In this document: positions 35,721 to 47,742 of the stretch, one piece after another | Position numbering within the stretch: position 1 is the first letter of the stretch | Layout of the letters: each line of letters opens with the position of its first letter | DNA from: Eonycteris spelaea | Lineage: Eukaryota > Chordata > Mammalia > Chiroptera > Pteropodidae | Assembly (NCBI GenBank): GCA_003508835.1 | Contig: PUFA01000007.1 | Span: 17,817,001-17,881,000, forward strand | Reading direction: 5' to 3' | Length of the DNA: 64,000 bases | Notes under the pieces: generated by a model | What the model saw: the letters and a program-made list of their open reading frames with translations, nothing else | Told to the model about the DNA's origin: nothing | Database searches by the model: none | Position numbers and translations under genes: made by a program

Positions 35721-36654
35721 GGAGATAGTGTGACTTAATGCATTTATAGTATGTATTCTTTTAATAAAATCTCCTTCAAAACAATATTTCATTCCACAGG
35801 TTCAACATTGTCTCTACTAAGATTTATTAGATTGTAATCTATGGACCAATGGTGGTAAAATACCCTAAAAGCATGTGAATTGATTCTTTCTCCTGTTAAC
35901 AAGACTGTAAGCAGAGGAGGGGAGAGAATAATTGTTATTTAATTTTTTAAAAAGTTAAAGTTTTCTTGTCCCAAATAAAATGTGCCAATAACAGAAGTGA
36001 CTGTGATAAAGAAAAAAAAAAAAAAAAAAAAAAGGACATGTATTCACTTTTTCCAGAGCTCCTTGTTTTTGTAAATGTTTTCCTTCTTATCATCAATGAA
36101 ACATGTCTAGGTCAGCACTAAAGTCTTTCCTGGAACTTAAGTCTCAAAGCACAGCTGTGGAAGTGTAGGTTTCTGCAGCTATTTCTCGGCACCTCTTTAG
36201 GGAGAGAAAGTATATCTCTCCTCCCTAAGGTCTCCAGTTTCTCCTCTACGCACCCCGACAGACTGACCCTAAACTTACAGACAACAGTGAGATGCTTCAG
36301 TCGGCTACTTTCTTAGGCGTCTTTGTTTTCTTTCTCCTTAATTGCTCTGAACGATTCCTATTTTCTTGTCTGTTGACACCAAAGCATCTTGACCTTCACT
36401 TTGGCCTTCTTCTGGCTGGTGCCCCGGATTCTGAACCTCTTCCCCTCACTTCCTTTGCAACCAAAAGCTATTTTCAGGGAGCTGATCACAATGGGAAGGG
36501 GCTGACAAATTAATAACTGATTCCAAAGACAGCTGTGTGCAGAGCAGTGCGGTGGAGTGCCAAGAGCATATCACCTCCCTAAGCTAAGCCATAATCTTGT
36601 CTCAACTAGACGACCAGAGAAGGGTCTGATCTGAGTCTCTTCTCATGGTTTGAT
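35721..36654. other. No gene or repeat recognised, with an A22 run
   Basis: A run of about 22 A lies at 36012-36033. Nothing before it was recognised as a retrocopy. A 73-codon open frame at 36292-36513 is not recognisable. Confidence 0.5.
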
Positions 36655-36905
36655 ACTGAGGTATCATTTCCATACAGTAACATTTGACCTCTTAGGCTGT
36701 ACACATCCATAAATGCTGACAAACTATTATCACAATTCAGATATAGACTATTTCTGTCTGTTTCTCAAATTTTCCAGAGCCCTTTTGTAATGGATGCCCA
36801 ACCTTGACCTTTATTCCCTGGCAAATGTTGGACAATTTTTGCCCCTATAATTTTGCCCTTTGTCATACAAATGTCATATAAAATGGAATTATACAGTCTA
36901 AAATA
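36655..36905 (-). mobile_element. L1 3' UTR fragment, minus strand
   Basis: The plus strand shows tgaggtatcatttccataca, then ctattatcacaattcagata, then ccctggcaaatgttggacaa, then gtcatataaaatggaattat: the reverse complement of the L1M 3' UTR. Confidence 0.7.
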
Positions 36906-36969
36906 AGTCAGATCCTACCAGACCTTTCCTTAAACCATTCCAATGGCTTGCCATGGAATAAAATAACAC
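36906..36969 (+). mobile_element. L2 LINE fragment, left of an LTR insertion
   Basis: Reads agtcagatcctaccagacct, then aaaccattccaatggcttgc, then catggaataaaataacactc, matching the L2 segment 'aaacccttcaatggctccc ... ggataaaatccaaactc'. It continues at 37409. Confidence 0.65.
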
Positions 36970-37408
36970 TCTTCAGCAGAGCTGCTGCATCCTCAAAAAG
37001 ATGCTGAAGCAATGACCCCCAGGACCTGTCAATATGGTCTTATTTAGAAACAGGGTATTTGCATATGTAATTAAGTTGTATATTAAAATGATGCCATACT
37101 GAAGTAGACTGGTTCCTTAATTCAGTGTGACTGGTGTCTTTATAGGAAAAAGATATAGAAACACACATAGAGACCATCACGTGAAGACACACAGAGGGAA
37201 AACAAGGCAGACACTGGAGTTCTATAGCTGCAAGTCAAGGAAGTCCAAGGATTGCCCAGGACCACCAGCAGTGAGCAGAGAAAGTCTTGCCCAACCAATA
37301 TCTTAGTTTCAGAGTTCCAGTTTCCAGTAGAGAGAATAAATTCTATTATTTTAAGCCACCCAGCAGTTTGTAGTAACTTGTTGTGGCAGCCGCAGAGAAC
37401 GAATATAC
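36970..37408 (+). mobile_element. MLT1-type MaLR solo LTR, inside an L2
   Basis: Order: tcctcaaaaagatgctgaag, ccaggacctgtcaatatggt, atttgcatatgtaattaagt, gtgtgactggtgtctttata, gaagacacacagagggaaaa, then ttttaagccacccagcagtt, ending cgcagagaacgaatata. Nearly full length. The exact start and target duplication are unclear. The 125-codon open frame at 37252-37629 spans the LTR/L2 junction and is not a gene. Confidence 0.9.
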
Positions 37409-37800
37409 CTGCCTATCTGCCTCACTCCAACTCAAGATGCTCTTCGTTTAGTTGGCAACTCCCCAGCCACAGGGCTTTCTTCAGTTATTCAAATGAACTG
37501 CATCTTTCCCACCTGAGAGCCTTCACACAGGTTGTTTACATTCTTTCCTCTATTCTCTGCCTTGTTAAAATCCTACTCATCTGTCAAGGCTCAGTTGAAA
37601 TACCATTTTCTCTGAGAATAATTCCTTGATCCTCTAAAATAAATTAGGCTGATTTGCATTGCTCTCTAAACTTTTCCTTTGTAGCATTTATTTCAGTTTA
37701 TAATTAAATATCTGTTGACTTATTTATTTGCCCTTTGTCCCCAACAATAAATTGTAAGCTGTGAAGTCCAGACCCATTATTTTTTGTGTTCCCCATTGTG
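37409..37800 (+). mobile_element. L2 LINE fragment, right of the LTR insertion
   Basis: Reads cacctgagagccttcacaca, then ttctttcctctattctctgc, then aaatcctactcatctgtcaa, ggctcagttgaaataccatt, ttctctgagaataattcctt, then aataaattgtaagctgtgaa. Continuous L2 3' order after the interruption. Confidence 0.85.
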
Positions 37801-40629
37801 TATTTGTGTGTGTGTGTGATTAAGAAAATTTAATTCATAATTTTTAGCTTTTATTCCTAGACAGAAAATCTCCAAAAAAAATTAGAAATCATGACTGTTG
37901 AGATTCTCTTACTTCAACTGCCACTGCCATCTCCATTCTAGTTCTAAAGTGTTCTTTTTCTCTGTAGTTATAACATAAACAAAAAGAAAAACAAACCGCC
38001 AAAACCAACTCTAATCCCCCTTAACAATGCTGAGGCAGAGTGGAATATTTCAGTCTTCACCAAACTCAAAGGGAATACAAGGGTTTAATGCTTGTGTTAT
38101 TCAGTTGATAGAGGTTGATATACAACATCTCAAGTGATCTATCCTACAACTCAAAGTTACCCTATGACCACTGCTCCAGATATTTTAAGTCTGTCTCAAG
38201 ATACACCCAGCAGGTTCTCTCTTAGATATGAAGATACAATGTGGTTCTGATAAAGAAACTAAGATTTCTACATCGTACATGCCAAGGGCTATTCTTTAAA
38301 GGTCTTGCTTTCTGCCTAAGATACAGAATCTGTTTGTTTCTAGGTGAGTGACCTCAGGAAGGAGTATTCTTTCAGAAAAGGTCCCTTCCGCACACCCTTC
38401 TACATAAACATGTCATGCTCTCTCTTCCTTCTGTGTATTCAATTCTATGACAAATTCATAACCATGTCAGGAACATACAATCTTTTATACCAAAATTCCA
38501 TTTGTTCATTCATAAAGGCTTGTTTTTATTAGTACTTCCCATTGAAAAGTTTGACGGAAAATCAACTTTTTCTTTTATATATTCCCACGGTGCTAGTACA
38601 CAGTATATGCTTAGACAACCCATGTGGACTGAATCAATATTCAATATATGTTATTTTAGCTCTCCACAGGAATGCCTTCCTGAGGACTGTGCTAACTTAT
38701 TTTACAAGCTTAGAATTTTATTAGTATATGCATAACTGAATTGAAGTCAATTCACCTTTCTAAATATATACACAAAATATATAAATGTATATACGACTTG
38801 GACATACAGAAGCTGCATATTGAAATGAACATTGTTTAACATTAGGTACTGAGAGTCTTATGTTGTTATCCTTACAGCAATGTCAACCTCCAGTTTGAGG
38901 GAAATTACGAGTTCCCTGGAAATAACTGGGTCACAGGTAAGCAATGACCATTGTCTTTTGTTCAGAACTTTGAGCTATCTTTACTGAATATTCCAGGGGC
39001 TCTAAAGAAGTAATAATGCTTTTTGGGCTCTATTTCAAGGCACATGTCAAGTCATTAATGGTGTATCATTATGTGAATTCAACCTACATCAGGTCATTAG
39101 GCCATTTGTTAGTATCAAGAGAAAAAAAAAACTGCAGGTGTAATAATAGACATCCTCTTTCCATCAGAAGACAAAATGTGTTTTGTACATGTATAATCCA
39201 CCAATGGCCACGCTGGTCTGGCTTTGCTCTAAAATAATAGACATTTCAAAGGTCGAGAGGAGATGATACTACTTTAACAAAGCAACTGTAGAGTTGTTCT
39301 ATTGTGATTTTAAAAACTGAAATGCATCTCTTTCTCCATCATCAACTTGATGACCCAAGGAAACAGATTTTAGAAGCTATAAATGTCTCAAAATGAGGAC
39401 ATCACCCTTTGGCCAATTTTGCAGAAAATGATAAACTACAGAAGGCATGGATAGTCAGAAATTCTCTTTGGGTGAGGGTTAGCTCCAGTGACACTCACCC
39501 CAAAGTAATATATTAAGATAGATAATAAAAGAATAAGTGAGAATATAAAGGAAACTTGAACAAACAAGAAAGAAAGAGAGTAATATCGCCTAAAATCACG
39601 CCCAAGGTAAAAAACTCATTGGGGTGAAAAGTGCTATTTTTAAGTTACGAAAGTTGAACACTAAATGAAGGTATAAAACTGATGGTATATGCTGGAAAAT
39701 AATCCCATATGTATTTTATCAACTCAACAGAATAAAATTCTAAGCAGAGAAACTCCAGAATTTCTAGACCTCAGAGCTTAGGGACATGATGCTAAAGAAG
39801 AGAGCCAGAGGGATATTTTAAAATTATGTTTGCATTGCAAGCAGACTTAATTCAGATTACACACTATAAATTTTTTAAAAAAGTAAATGTTTCTAAAGAT
39901 ACTTTAAGTCACACTTAACACGGGATTGAAAGACTATTAAATGTCTATAATAAAAAATTTTGTATATATTTTTATGGCTGCATGTAGGAAAGGAGTTTGG
40001 TGGACTGATGAGCAGAAAGAAAAACTGGAATTAAAAGAAAAAGTAAAGATGCAGGAATAGCTTACTCTATTGTCCCTGAATCAGATCTGCTTTTCAGCCA
40101 AACTGACTGGCCATTTATCAGTTCTCCACTGTTGCTCTGTCAAATGTTTAACTTGAATTGACATAAAAAAAATTGGCCAAGGAATTTATACCTTTTTTCC
40201 AGTTGAGTTGGATCAATTCTTTAATTACCATTGTGTTTGTTGTGACCATCTTTTTCATCAACCATCTTTGATAAAGTAAATAGTTCTTCCTGAAAGCTGA
40301 ATGAGGCCTTAATTTATTTACTATCTAAATCTGGAAGCTCGCATATTGGTTTCCTTAAAACTCTACGTAGAGATATACTGACTCATAAACCAGGAGGCAA
40401 GCACAGGTATATGAATGAGAAGATAAAATTTTCACATCTAGTAAAGCAGTTCAAATCAGCAAGAATGACCCGAGTCATATTTTCAGGACGAAGGAAGGAG
40501 GTTTACTTTTTAACAGCAACACAAATTTTGCCATGAAATCTTGATCTTCGTACCATGAATGTTGAGCTGGGCTAATCTTGTGTTCATTATCAAAACAATA
40601 AAATAAAATAAATTATTGAAATGTTACAG
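37801..40629. other. Long stretch with no gene or repeat recognised
   Basis: Short TG run at 37804-37819, TA-rich patch at 38760-38800. Open frames of 60-77 codons (38344, 38502, 38542, 39016) overlap in different frames and are not recognisable. Confidence 0.5.
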
Positions 40630-40812
40630 AGATGGTTCTAAATCCTTTACAAATATTAATCTACTTAATCCTCACAACAGTCTTCTGGGGACACTGTTGA
40701 GGAAACTGAGCACAGAGAGATCACTTATCATCAAGTGGATGGCAATCATGGGATTTACAGCTCAGCAGCCCTCTGCCAGAGGCTAAGCACTTAGCCATTG
40801 CACTACCCTGCC
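40630..40812 (-). mobile_element. MIR SINE, minus strand
   Basis: Reads atcctttacaaatattaatc, then tacttaatcctcacaacagt, then gttgaggaaactgagcacag, then gggatttacagctcagcagc, then agcacttagccattgcacta. Well preserved. Confidence 0.9.
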
Positions 40813-40871
40813 CTTCCTCCTATGATCCATTGGGTAGATGCACCTTCCATTTGTTAATACTCCACTTTAGT

Positions 40872-40881
40872 GGGGGGGGGG
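40872..40881. repeat. G10 homopolymer
   Basis: Ten consecutive G. Confidence 0.95.
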
Positions 40882-42379
40882 CAATGCCCTGTTTATTCTA
40901 TAAAATAAGAAAAATGATTAGTCTTTTCATTTGAAAATTAGAACCTTTATCTTGCTTATTGTCAGCCTACTGTTTGTAATATGGAATGCACTTGGTATGT
41001 TTTCTGAAAAATGAATAAATCATGTCAAATACCTCTCCTGCACACAAATATCCCAATATTAATCAAACAAATACAAGTCTCAACCACGGTAACAAATGTC
41101 CACCCTAATGTGACCTAACCTTGAATAGAGGTAATATTCTATATGTCTCCGATTTTTTCATTTTTAAGTTATAGCCATCAACTCTCCCCTTTTTTTGATA
41201 AACCAAGACTCAGAATAGAAGAGAAAAAAAAAATCTCTTACTCTCAAAGATGCCATCCCAATACTATCAGATGTCAGGAGCTCAAAACATAATGCAACCT
41301 TCCATTAGTACTACCAGAAGGAACTTGACCTTGAGAAAAAAAACTTTATCATTGACTGGTACCAAAGGGATTAGCAAATGCTCCATTTTCTGACTGTCTT
41401 CAATTACTCTGCTGAGCAATTAAAATGCTAATTAAAACACAATCCAAAGGTTATAAAATAACGTGCTCACATGTCTATTCTACCATACAGATAACTAATA
41501 AGGTCACCAAACAAAGAATAAGGTTAGAAAGAGTTGAATCATAATCATTTTAATGCTCAGTTCTTTTATGGGCTCACGATGACCATACATACCACCATTC
41601 TCCAAATACTTAATATGAATTAGCTTATTTTTTATTATAACTTGCTCTAAGGAAAACAATTTTGCTAATATAGACAATACAGGAAAATCTTCTTTTTTTT
41701 TTAAATTTCTGAAAGGTAGGTTAAGATTTAAATCAGTCAAGCTCTGTATGATTAATTGAAACATTGATAACTCAACTGGCATAATATTGAGGGCTATGGG
41801 GTTTTCACGATTGTCCTCTTAATAACCTGAACATTGGGCTTTTTATTATTCATTCACAACTGCTTTTGAGAGTGGGTTGAAATGGTTTTGAATTATTTAG
41901 TTTTGTTTAGTGTTGCCCTTACATTTGAATACCACTGCACTGATATTCTTTATTTGCAGCATATAAGATTAAAGTATTAATTTAAAACCCGAGAAAATAT
42001 ATTAGAAGTTAATAGTGAAAATCTATATCTAAAAAATAGGCTGCGTGGGGTTAGGAAACTTTCCTAATCATTGCCATATGCCTAAGGTCTAAAGCTGTAC
42101 TAGCGCAAAGGAGATGCTATATGGTAATATAACTAATTCAAATAATTGTAACCAAACGTAATTCCTCAGGAATGCCAATCTTCAAAATGGGAGACATCTC
42201 TTTCTAAATAAATTATATCTTGTGATGGAAATATAAATATTTAAACATATTCTAACCAAACTTTTATCTAACTTTAGCATATTCAAATAACTAAATAGTA
42301 ATCAAATTATGTTTTTTAAAAATTTGACAGGCATGTGTAAAGAGATGGGGCCAAACTTTGGAATTTTTTCTTTTGAAAG
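40882..42379. other. No gene or repeat recognised
   Basis: AT-rich unique-looking DNA holding a homeodomain-core-rich patch at 41390-41480. A 92-codon minus-strand frame at 41504-41782 is not recognisable. Confidence 0.5.
41390..41480. promoter_or_regulatory. Candidate conserved non-coding element
   Basis: Contains tcttcaattactctgctgag, then caattaaaatgctaattaaa, then acacaatccaaaggttataa: repeated ATTA/AATT cores and a caatcc... step in repeat-free DNA. Motif-based inference only. Confidence 0.15.
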
Positions 42380-42795
42380 AGACTTTTGAAAACATGCTTT
42401 ATATCTACATTCCCCGCCGCCATTTTAGCTGCAAAAGAGGTTTCTCAAACTGAGTCTACGTGTTCTGCTTTTACAGCCAACCTACTCCCCACCCCTAGTA
42501 TGACTGCAATTCCCTTCACTTGTCTCAACTTCAGTCTCACTCTAATTTATCCTCCAGAGTGTTATCTCCCATTCTAAAACAAACTATGTTCAGCATTTAA
42601 AACACACGCTAAGATAGCCATGCAACAGGGCCAAGTCCAAACTTTAAAATACCTTTCAAAGTAGTTTTAATAGGGCCTTAAATTGGCCAGCCTCTTTCCA
42701 GATCCTGTTTGCTAATGGGCCAAATTATTTTGCGTTCTGAATCTTTGTTCATGTTTTACCTTCTGATGGAATGTTCTTTTCCATGTGTACTTACA
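42380..42795 (+). mobile_element. L2-like LINE fragment
   Basis: Reads gggccaagtccaaactttaa, then atacctttcaaagtagtttt, then ggccagcctctttccagatc, then gatggaatgttcttttccat, in the order of the L2 protein C-terminal region. Diverged. Confidence 0.5.
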
Positions 42796-43634
42796 TATTA
42801 TTTGATGTTTTGAACTAAAATATGCTCACTTCATATAAATCAATTTATATTATAAATGAAGAGGATACTCTGCTGATATAAAGAAGGAAGATTAGGCGTC
42901 GACACGAGATTATGAGAGAAATTTATAACAATCGAGTTACGAGAATCAGATCACATGTATATGCATTCGTGTATATGTGTCTGTGTGTAGATATGGGCTT
43001 CAAAATATATACTGCTAACATATACTTTACCATTGATCTAGCTCTTTTATTTTAAAGAGATATTAACTGGGAAATGATTTTTTAAATTGACACAAAAGCC
43101 TATTCCTGGTAGTATGATGTTGCCCAAACCCAAATTACATCAAAATTGAGCAGATATGCTGACAAAGCAACAGGTTTTACATGTGGTAGCATTTTTATAA
43201 ACCATATAACAGAGGTCTCCAACTTGAATACCCATGAGAATATACATACATTTAGCAGAAGCAGGCTATAAGACAGTTGACGGTAAGCTGCTATGCTTAT
43301 GTGAGCAAAATATCTGCTTATGTTTATGTCCTTTAAGACATGTGTGGGCCTATCAAACAGTCAAGCAAACTCTTTTCTAAGGAGTGTATTTCTCAACAGC
43401 TACAGGTTTATGACCACTGACTTTAGCATTTTCATTTAGGCTGATACATTTTTAGTTTTAGTTTTCTATGGTAAGTACGTTTCCTATTCAGAGAAAGCAC
43501 AGAAGACAATTTTGAATATAACTGTATTTACAAATCATAATGATCAAATGATTTAACAGTAACACAGAGTACCTGGTTCGTAATTAGACTAACCTTGACA
43601 AGACTACCCCAAAGATTCTATCAGTGACTCAGTA
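42796..43634. other. No gene or repeat recognised
   Basis: AT-rich, with a short atgtgtctgtgtgtag patch near 42970. Confidence 0.5.
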
Positions 43635-44030
43635 CAACTAATATTTATTAAGCAACTACTGTCTCTAGAATTGATTTGGTACCTGGGGATTAGAAGATGA
43701 ATTAGATCTGATCTCTGTGTTTACGGTGCTTATAAAGCAGTGAGGGAGACTACTGTAAACAGGTAATTTGGGCATATAATATTTTAGATGATTATATAAA
43801 CATTCAACATATGTTTGTAAAAAGAATATGTGAGTGAATAAAAAAAAGAATAAATGGTGTAAGTGTGGATGGAGTGCTCTGGGAACACAGAGGAGGACCA
43901 AAAGACCCAAACTTGGTAAGAAGAAAGGAATAGAATAGGTTCCTGGAAGACATCTTTTTGAGGACAAGTAAGAATTTGTCAAGCTAAGAAGAAAATCTGG
44001 GGTCCTGGAAAGAGAAATAAAAGGATGTAA
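43635..44030 (-). mobile_element. L2 LINE 3' end, minus strand
   Basis: The plus strand reads aatatttattaagcaactac, then ggtacctggggattagaaga, then gggagactactgtaaacagg, then gctctgggaacacagaggag, then ggttcctggaagacatcttt. This is the reversed L2 3' order over nearly 400 bp. The 126-codon minus-strand frame here is repeat-derived. Confidence 0.85.
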
Positions 44031-44821
44031 AGGAAATGACATCAAAACATGTAACTTGATATTATTCTTTGCAACTCAATGCTCACGAGTCTTTTAAAAT
44101 GGCCCTATATAAAAGGGCTGTACAAATATGCATTATTAATTTTTGCAATAAATAGCTGTTCATATTGTTAATTTAAAATACGGGAAACACAGTAGTTAAA
44201 AAGGAGAGTTGTGCAGAAAACAATGTCACACACTTTTTGTAAGTTTTCAAATATTATTTTTGCATGCCAAGCTGTGCTAGGCATGCAGCTATTCCTCAAA
44301 AGAACGAAGTTAAAATATTAAACCTAAGGAAGACTATAGGAGAGGCATTTGGGGCAATCAACCTCAAAAGGAACCCTCAAGGCTTCTGAAATACTGCATT
44401 TGATCATGTTCGCGCTCGTATCTTAACGCTCAAAGATACTCCTTAGGAACTGCCCTTTTTTCATTGTATCGAAAACCCAGACAAAATTCCAGGAGGAAGC
44501 TTTTCATGATACCAAAAACGCTGTATAAATCTCCAACCAAAAGTCATAGAACATATTAAAGTGACAATCAGTACTTCTTTCTTACCATCAAACACCACCA
44601 CTAACACCAAAAAAGACATAGATCGAATAGCTAAACCATTAGCCCCTTGGGAAAGCCTTTCCAATAGCAGACTCAGTTTCCTATCATCATGTATGATTTC
44701 AAGCAAATTTTCTTGCTTAAATTCCGTTTGCAGATGGGTACTTGGAGTAAGATTGACATCAGAAAATCAGAGAAATTGGGGGTGTGTAATGCATGTGTAT
44801 TTGCATCTCTAGGGATATAAA
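44031..44821. other. No gene or repeat recognised
   Basis: Overlapping open frames on opposite strands (44461-44706 minus, 44561-44812 plus) have no recognisable product. Confidence 0.5.
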
Positions 44822-44910
44822 CTCATATATGTATATTCGTATAAATTCATATATATAAACTCATATAAAATATATGTGTGTGTGTGTGTGTGTGTGTATA
44901 CACACATATA
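44822..44910. repeat. TA/TG/CA alternating tract
   Basis: TA-rich units, then about 12 TG units, then a tgtgtgtatacacaca palindrome. Fully alternating purine-pyrimidine in its right half. Confidence 0.92.
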
Positions 44911-45015
44911 TTCTAAAACTCTCATTATAAGAACAGCTATTAGGTTTAAACACACTTATAAAATACATTTGCATTCCTAAACTTTTTCCAGCCTTGAAAA
45001 CCCTATGCTGTTCTC

Positions 45016-45038
45016 TGTTTTGTTTTGTTTTGTTTTTT
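45016..45038. repeat. (TTTTG)n tract
   Basis: Four ttttg units. Confidence 0.9.
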
Positions 45039-45334
45039 CTCTTATCTCACTATAATTTGGCCTGCTAAAGAAAACGTAACATGTGTTGTACCAATGCAGA
45101 ACTTTGTCCAAGATATGGCCCAAACCAAGTAGCTTTTAAGAAAAATCGTGTTATCACTTTTCACAAGATTGCTTAAAACTGAAGTTGAAATCGATTAGTA
45201 GGTGTTTGTACAGCATGGGTGTAGAGGCCAAAAATGCAGCTATGGCCCACACAAGCCACTGCTACTGTTATTGGTAATAACACTGATACCATCCTGCTTC
45301 TACTCTGGAGAGTAAAATCTTTGGGCTGTGATTA

Positions 45335-45425
45335 TGTCACTTCATTTATGCATTGCAAGTACTAGTGTAGTGCCTACACTATGATGGGAATCCATTATGT
45401 CTATGCTAAATAAATAAGAAGATAT
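45335..45425 (+). mobile_element. L2 LINE 3' terminus (diverged)
   Basis: Reads tgtcacttcatttatgcatt, then actagtgtagtgcctacact, then atgctaaataaataagaaga, like the last 90 bases of L2. Confidence 0.4.
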
Positions 45426-45439
45426 TGAATGCTTTAAAG

Positions 45440-45610
45440 ACTACAAAGAACTACTTATGTGTTACTTTATCGAATGTATAAAACAAACTTTCTAGGGATT
45501 ATTAAATATGACAAAAAAGTGGCTCAGAGCTTAAGTAACTCGGCAAGTTTATAGCTAACAAAATATAGGTCTACCATCATAACCCAGGCCCTCTGGATAT
45601 ATTACTCTGC
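45440..45610 (-). mobile_element. MIR SINE, minus strand
   Basis: Reads gtggctcagagcttaagtaa, then ctcggcaagtttatagctaa, then caaaatataggtctaccatc, then ccaggccctctggatatatt. Confidence 0.6.
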
Positions 45611-46301
45611 CCATCACAGCAGCTTGCCACAAAATAAAATATTCTGCATTTATCTTAGTAACCTCAGTGAACTCAGTAATGGGATCTGCTGGGTGCTCAC
45701 TAAATCCAATGGGAAGAGGGAAGAAAACTAATACCAGGCAAAATTGGGATTCAGGTATCAATCGGCTAAAGGAATGCACCTCAGCTTGGAAGACCAGTTT
45801 TCCAGGGCGCCAAGTCTCAGAAAGGGCAGCATAAGTTGGGTTGTTATTTATATCTAAGGAGACTGCTTCTGGTTATAGAAACATGCCAGAAGCCATCTCT
45901 TGCTAAAGGAGATACTGGTATGTTGTATCATCATCACTTTGGTTAGAAAAGTAGACCAGATTGGAAGACAAAGCTCATGATCTCAGTAAATCTTGTGGGC
46001 GAAGATGGTTCAAGGCTCAGGTAGGACCAGTTAAGCTGGGGTTCAAGGAAGATCTCAAGTTCCAGGAGGAAACTAAGAATCACACAGGAAAAAATAATTT
46101 AGGTATACAAGACATTCACTGGGAGTTTTGGAGAAACCACAGCTTGATGGTTTTAGAAGTCCCTAGGAGCTCACTCCGGACTCAAAAATCCCCAGCCTAC
46201 GTGGTAGACTAATTCCAGAACCTCTGCTAGGTGGCATGCGAAGAAATAACTGAGGCTTGATTCAAGACTCTGTGGAGCTGGATCTTCAGGTTGCAGTATA
46301 T
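45611..46301. other. No gene or repeat recognised
   Basis: GC-richer than average. An 83-codon plus-strand frame at 45961-46212 is hydrophilic and not recognisable. Confidence 0.5.
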
Positions 46302-46521
46302 CTGTGGTCCCTAACTCTTTTGGCACCAGGGACTGGTGCTCCTATGAGACTCTAATGCCTGATAATGGGAGGTGGAGCTGAGGCGGTGATGCTGGCACGG
46401 GGGCTGCTGTAAATACAGATGCAGCTGCACCTGCTTGCCACTCAGCTCACTGCTGTGCAGTCCCACTCCTAACAGGCCACTAATCGGTTCCAGTCTGTAG
46501 CCAGAGGTTTGGGGACCCCTG
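46302..46521 (+). mobile_element. MER1-type hAT element, internally deleted
   Basis: The left terminus ctgtggtccctaactctttt with ggcaccagggactgg joins directly to tgctcctatgagactctaat, then gaggtggagctgaggcggtg, then ctcctaacaggccactaatc, ending gtttggggacccctg. It matches the two arms of MER1 with about a third of the length lost between them. The flanks gcagtatat (left) and gcatacat (right, 46522-46529) are a near-matching 8-9 bp target duplication. Confidence 0.88.
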
Positions 46522-46529
46522 GCATACAT

Positions 46530-47277
46530 CACAATTCTGGGAAGCAGAATTATGTGATTAACACTCATCTAAGTATATAAGTATATAATCCCTAAAAGAA
46601 TTGAAACTCTTGCTCCAAATCGAAAGTTCCTTATAAACTTTCAAGGGCCTGAAAGAGAAGAGTTTGGTTGGAACCTTTGACTATTATTGCTTTTCTTACG
46701 TAAATTGTTTTAAATTTCCCATTAAGATAATAATCGTGTCATAAAATTTGCAATATTGATGCCCATTAAAGAATCCTTAAAATGGTTCATCATAATTTTC
46801 CAAAATGAAATTTATCAATAGGGCTAACCGATCTAAGGCCACTTTGTAGTACATATACTAGAGTGATGAAAATATCTAGCCCATAAAGAGAGCCCAGTTC
46901 TTTTCATTCAGTAGATGCTATAGATATCACTTACCATTTAATAACTGAAAAAATAAAACTTAAAAATACATTGCAATAAGTTTCACATCTGGGTTATAAC
47001 TTCAATCAGTTATGGTAATGCATTTGCTTTACTCATTTTAATTATTTATGAAAAATTTATAAAGTTCATTTATAAAGTAGACCATTAAATTATCACCATT
47101 CAGCCATAATCAACATACCGATAAGAATCATTTTTTCATAAACACTGGCATTTTATCACACCCATTCCCTGTCCTTTGGGCTAGAAAAATATATACATAC
47201 ATATTTGAAACCATGAAGTGTTACCAGCTCACTTTTTAAAATAGAAGAACTTATTTTTGACACACATAATGGTTGCT
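46530..47277. other. No gene or repeat recognised
   Basis: AT-rich. A faint L1 3'-UTR-like phrase near 47090-47160 is too diverged to call. Confidence 0.5.
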
Positions 47278-47361
47278 CTCTGTCCCCAATCAAAGCTGTA
47301 TTCTTGATTATCCAATATGCCCTCTGTCCCTAATCAAAGCTGTACTCTTGATTATCCTGCC
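47278..47361. repeat. 44-bp tandem duplication
   Basis: Two adjacent units, each ctctgtccc(c/t)aatcaaagct followed by gta(t/c)tcttgattatcc, with only a few mismatches at a 44-base period. Confidence 0.9.
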
Positions 47362-47742
47362 AACCTAGGGCTAGTTGATGAACATGAGCAAGACCTAGCT
47401 GGATTTTCATGCTCACTTAGGTCCCCATGAGGAAAATTGAGGGAAAGGGAATTCTGGGGTCATTTCAGAGGACAGTTATCATGAAATTGGTCTGGGGGGG
47501 AAATTGGAGGAGGAAAAATGTCTCAATACTGAAGGTGACATGGTGAGGTGCATTAACTAGAGTCTCAGCTAAGTGTAAGCACTGAGAAAAGTGTAGAGGC
47601 AAAGGAGGACACCAGTGCGCTGAGGCAGGTATCAGAGCACTGATGGTCATGAAGTTATGGGCGGGTTCGAGAGAGTGCTGAGCTGAGGTACGCCTAAGTC
47701 GTCACTGTGCTTTCAGCCCACGATGGTCTTGGAACTTAAACA
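47362..47742. other. No gene or repeat recognised
   Basis: GC-richer, purine-rich stretch. No supported feature. Confidence 0.5.

Noticed and set aside
36012..36033. A22 run as the tail of a retrocopy
   Set aside because: The preceding 200 bases match no transcript or SINE that I recognise. Probably a simple homopolymer.
37252..37629. 125-codon plus-strand open frame
   Set aside because: It runs across the end of an MLT1 LTR and into an L2. No protein family resemblance.
42894..42910. gcgtcgacacgag, which resembles cDNA-cloning adapter text
   Set aside because: Only a short partial resemblance, with genomic text continuous on both sides. Chance.
43665..44045. 126-codon minus-strand open frame, the longest
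   Set aside because: It lies wholly in a minus-strand L2 3' end, where stops are rare by composition, and is not an L2 protein frame of any length.
45961..46212. Hydrophilic 83-codon frame next to MER1
   Set aside because: No domain, no splice context, no recognised homolog.
47090..47160. Faint reversed L1 3' UTR phrase
   Set aside because: Too diverged to separate from AT-rich background.
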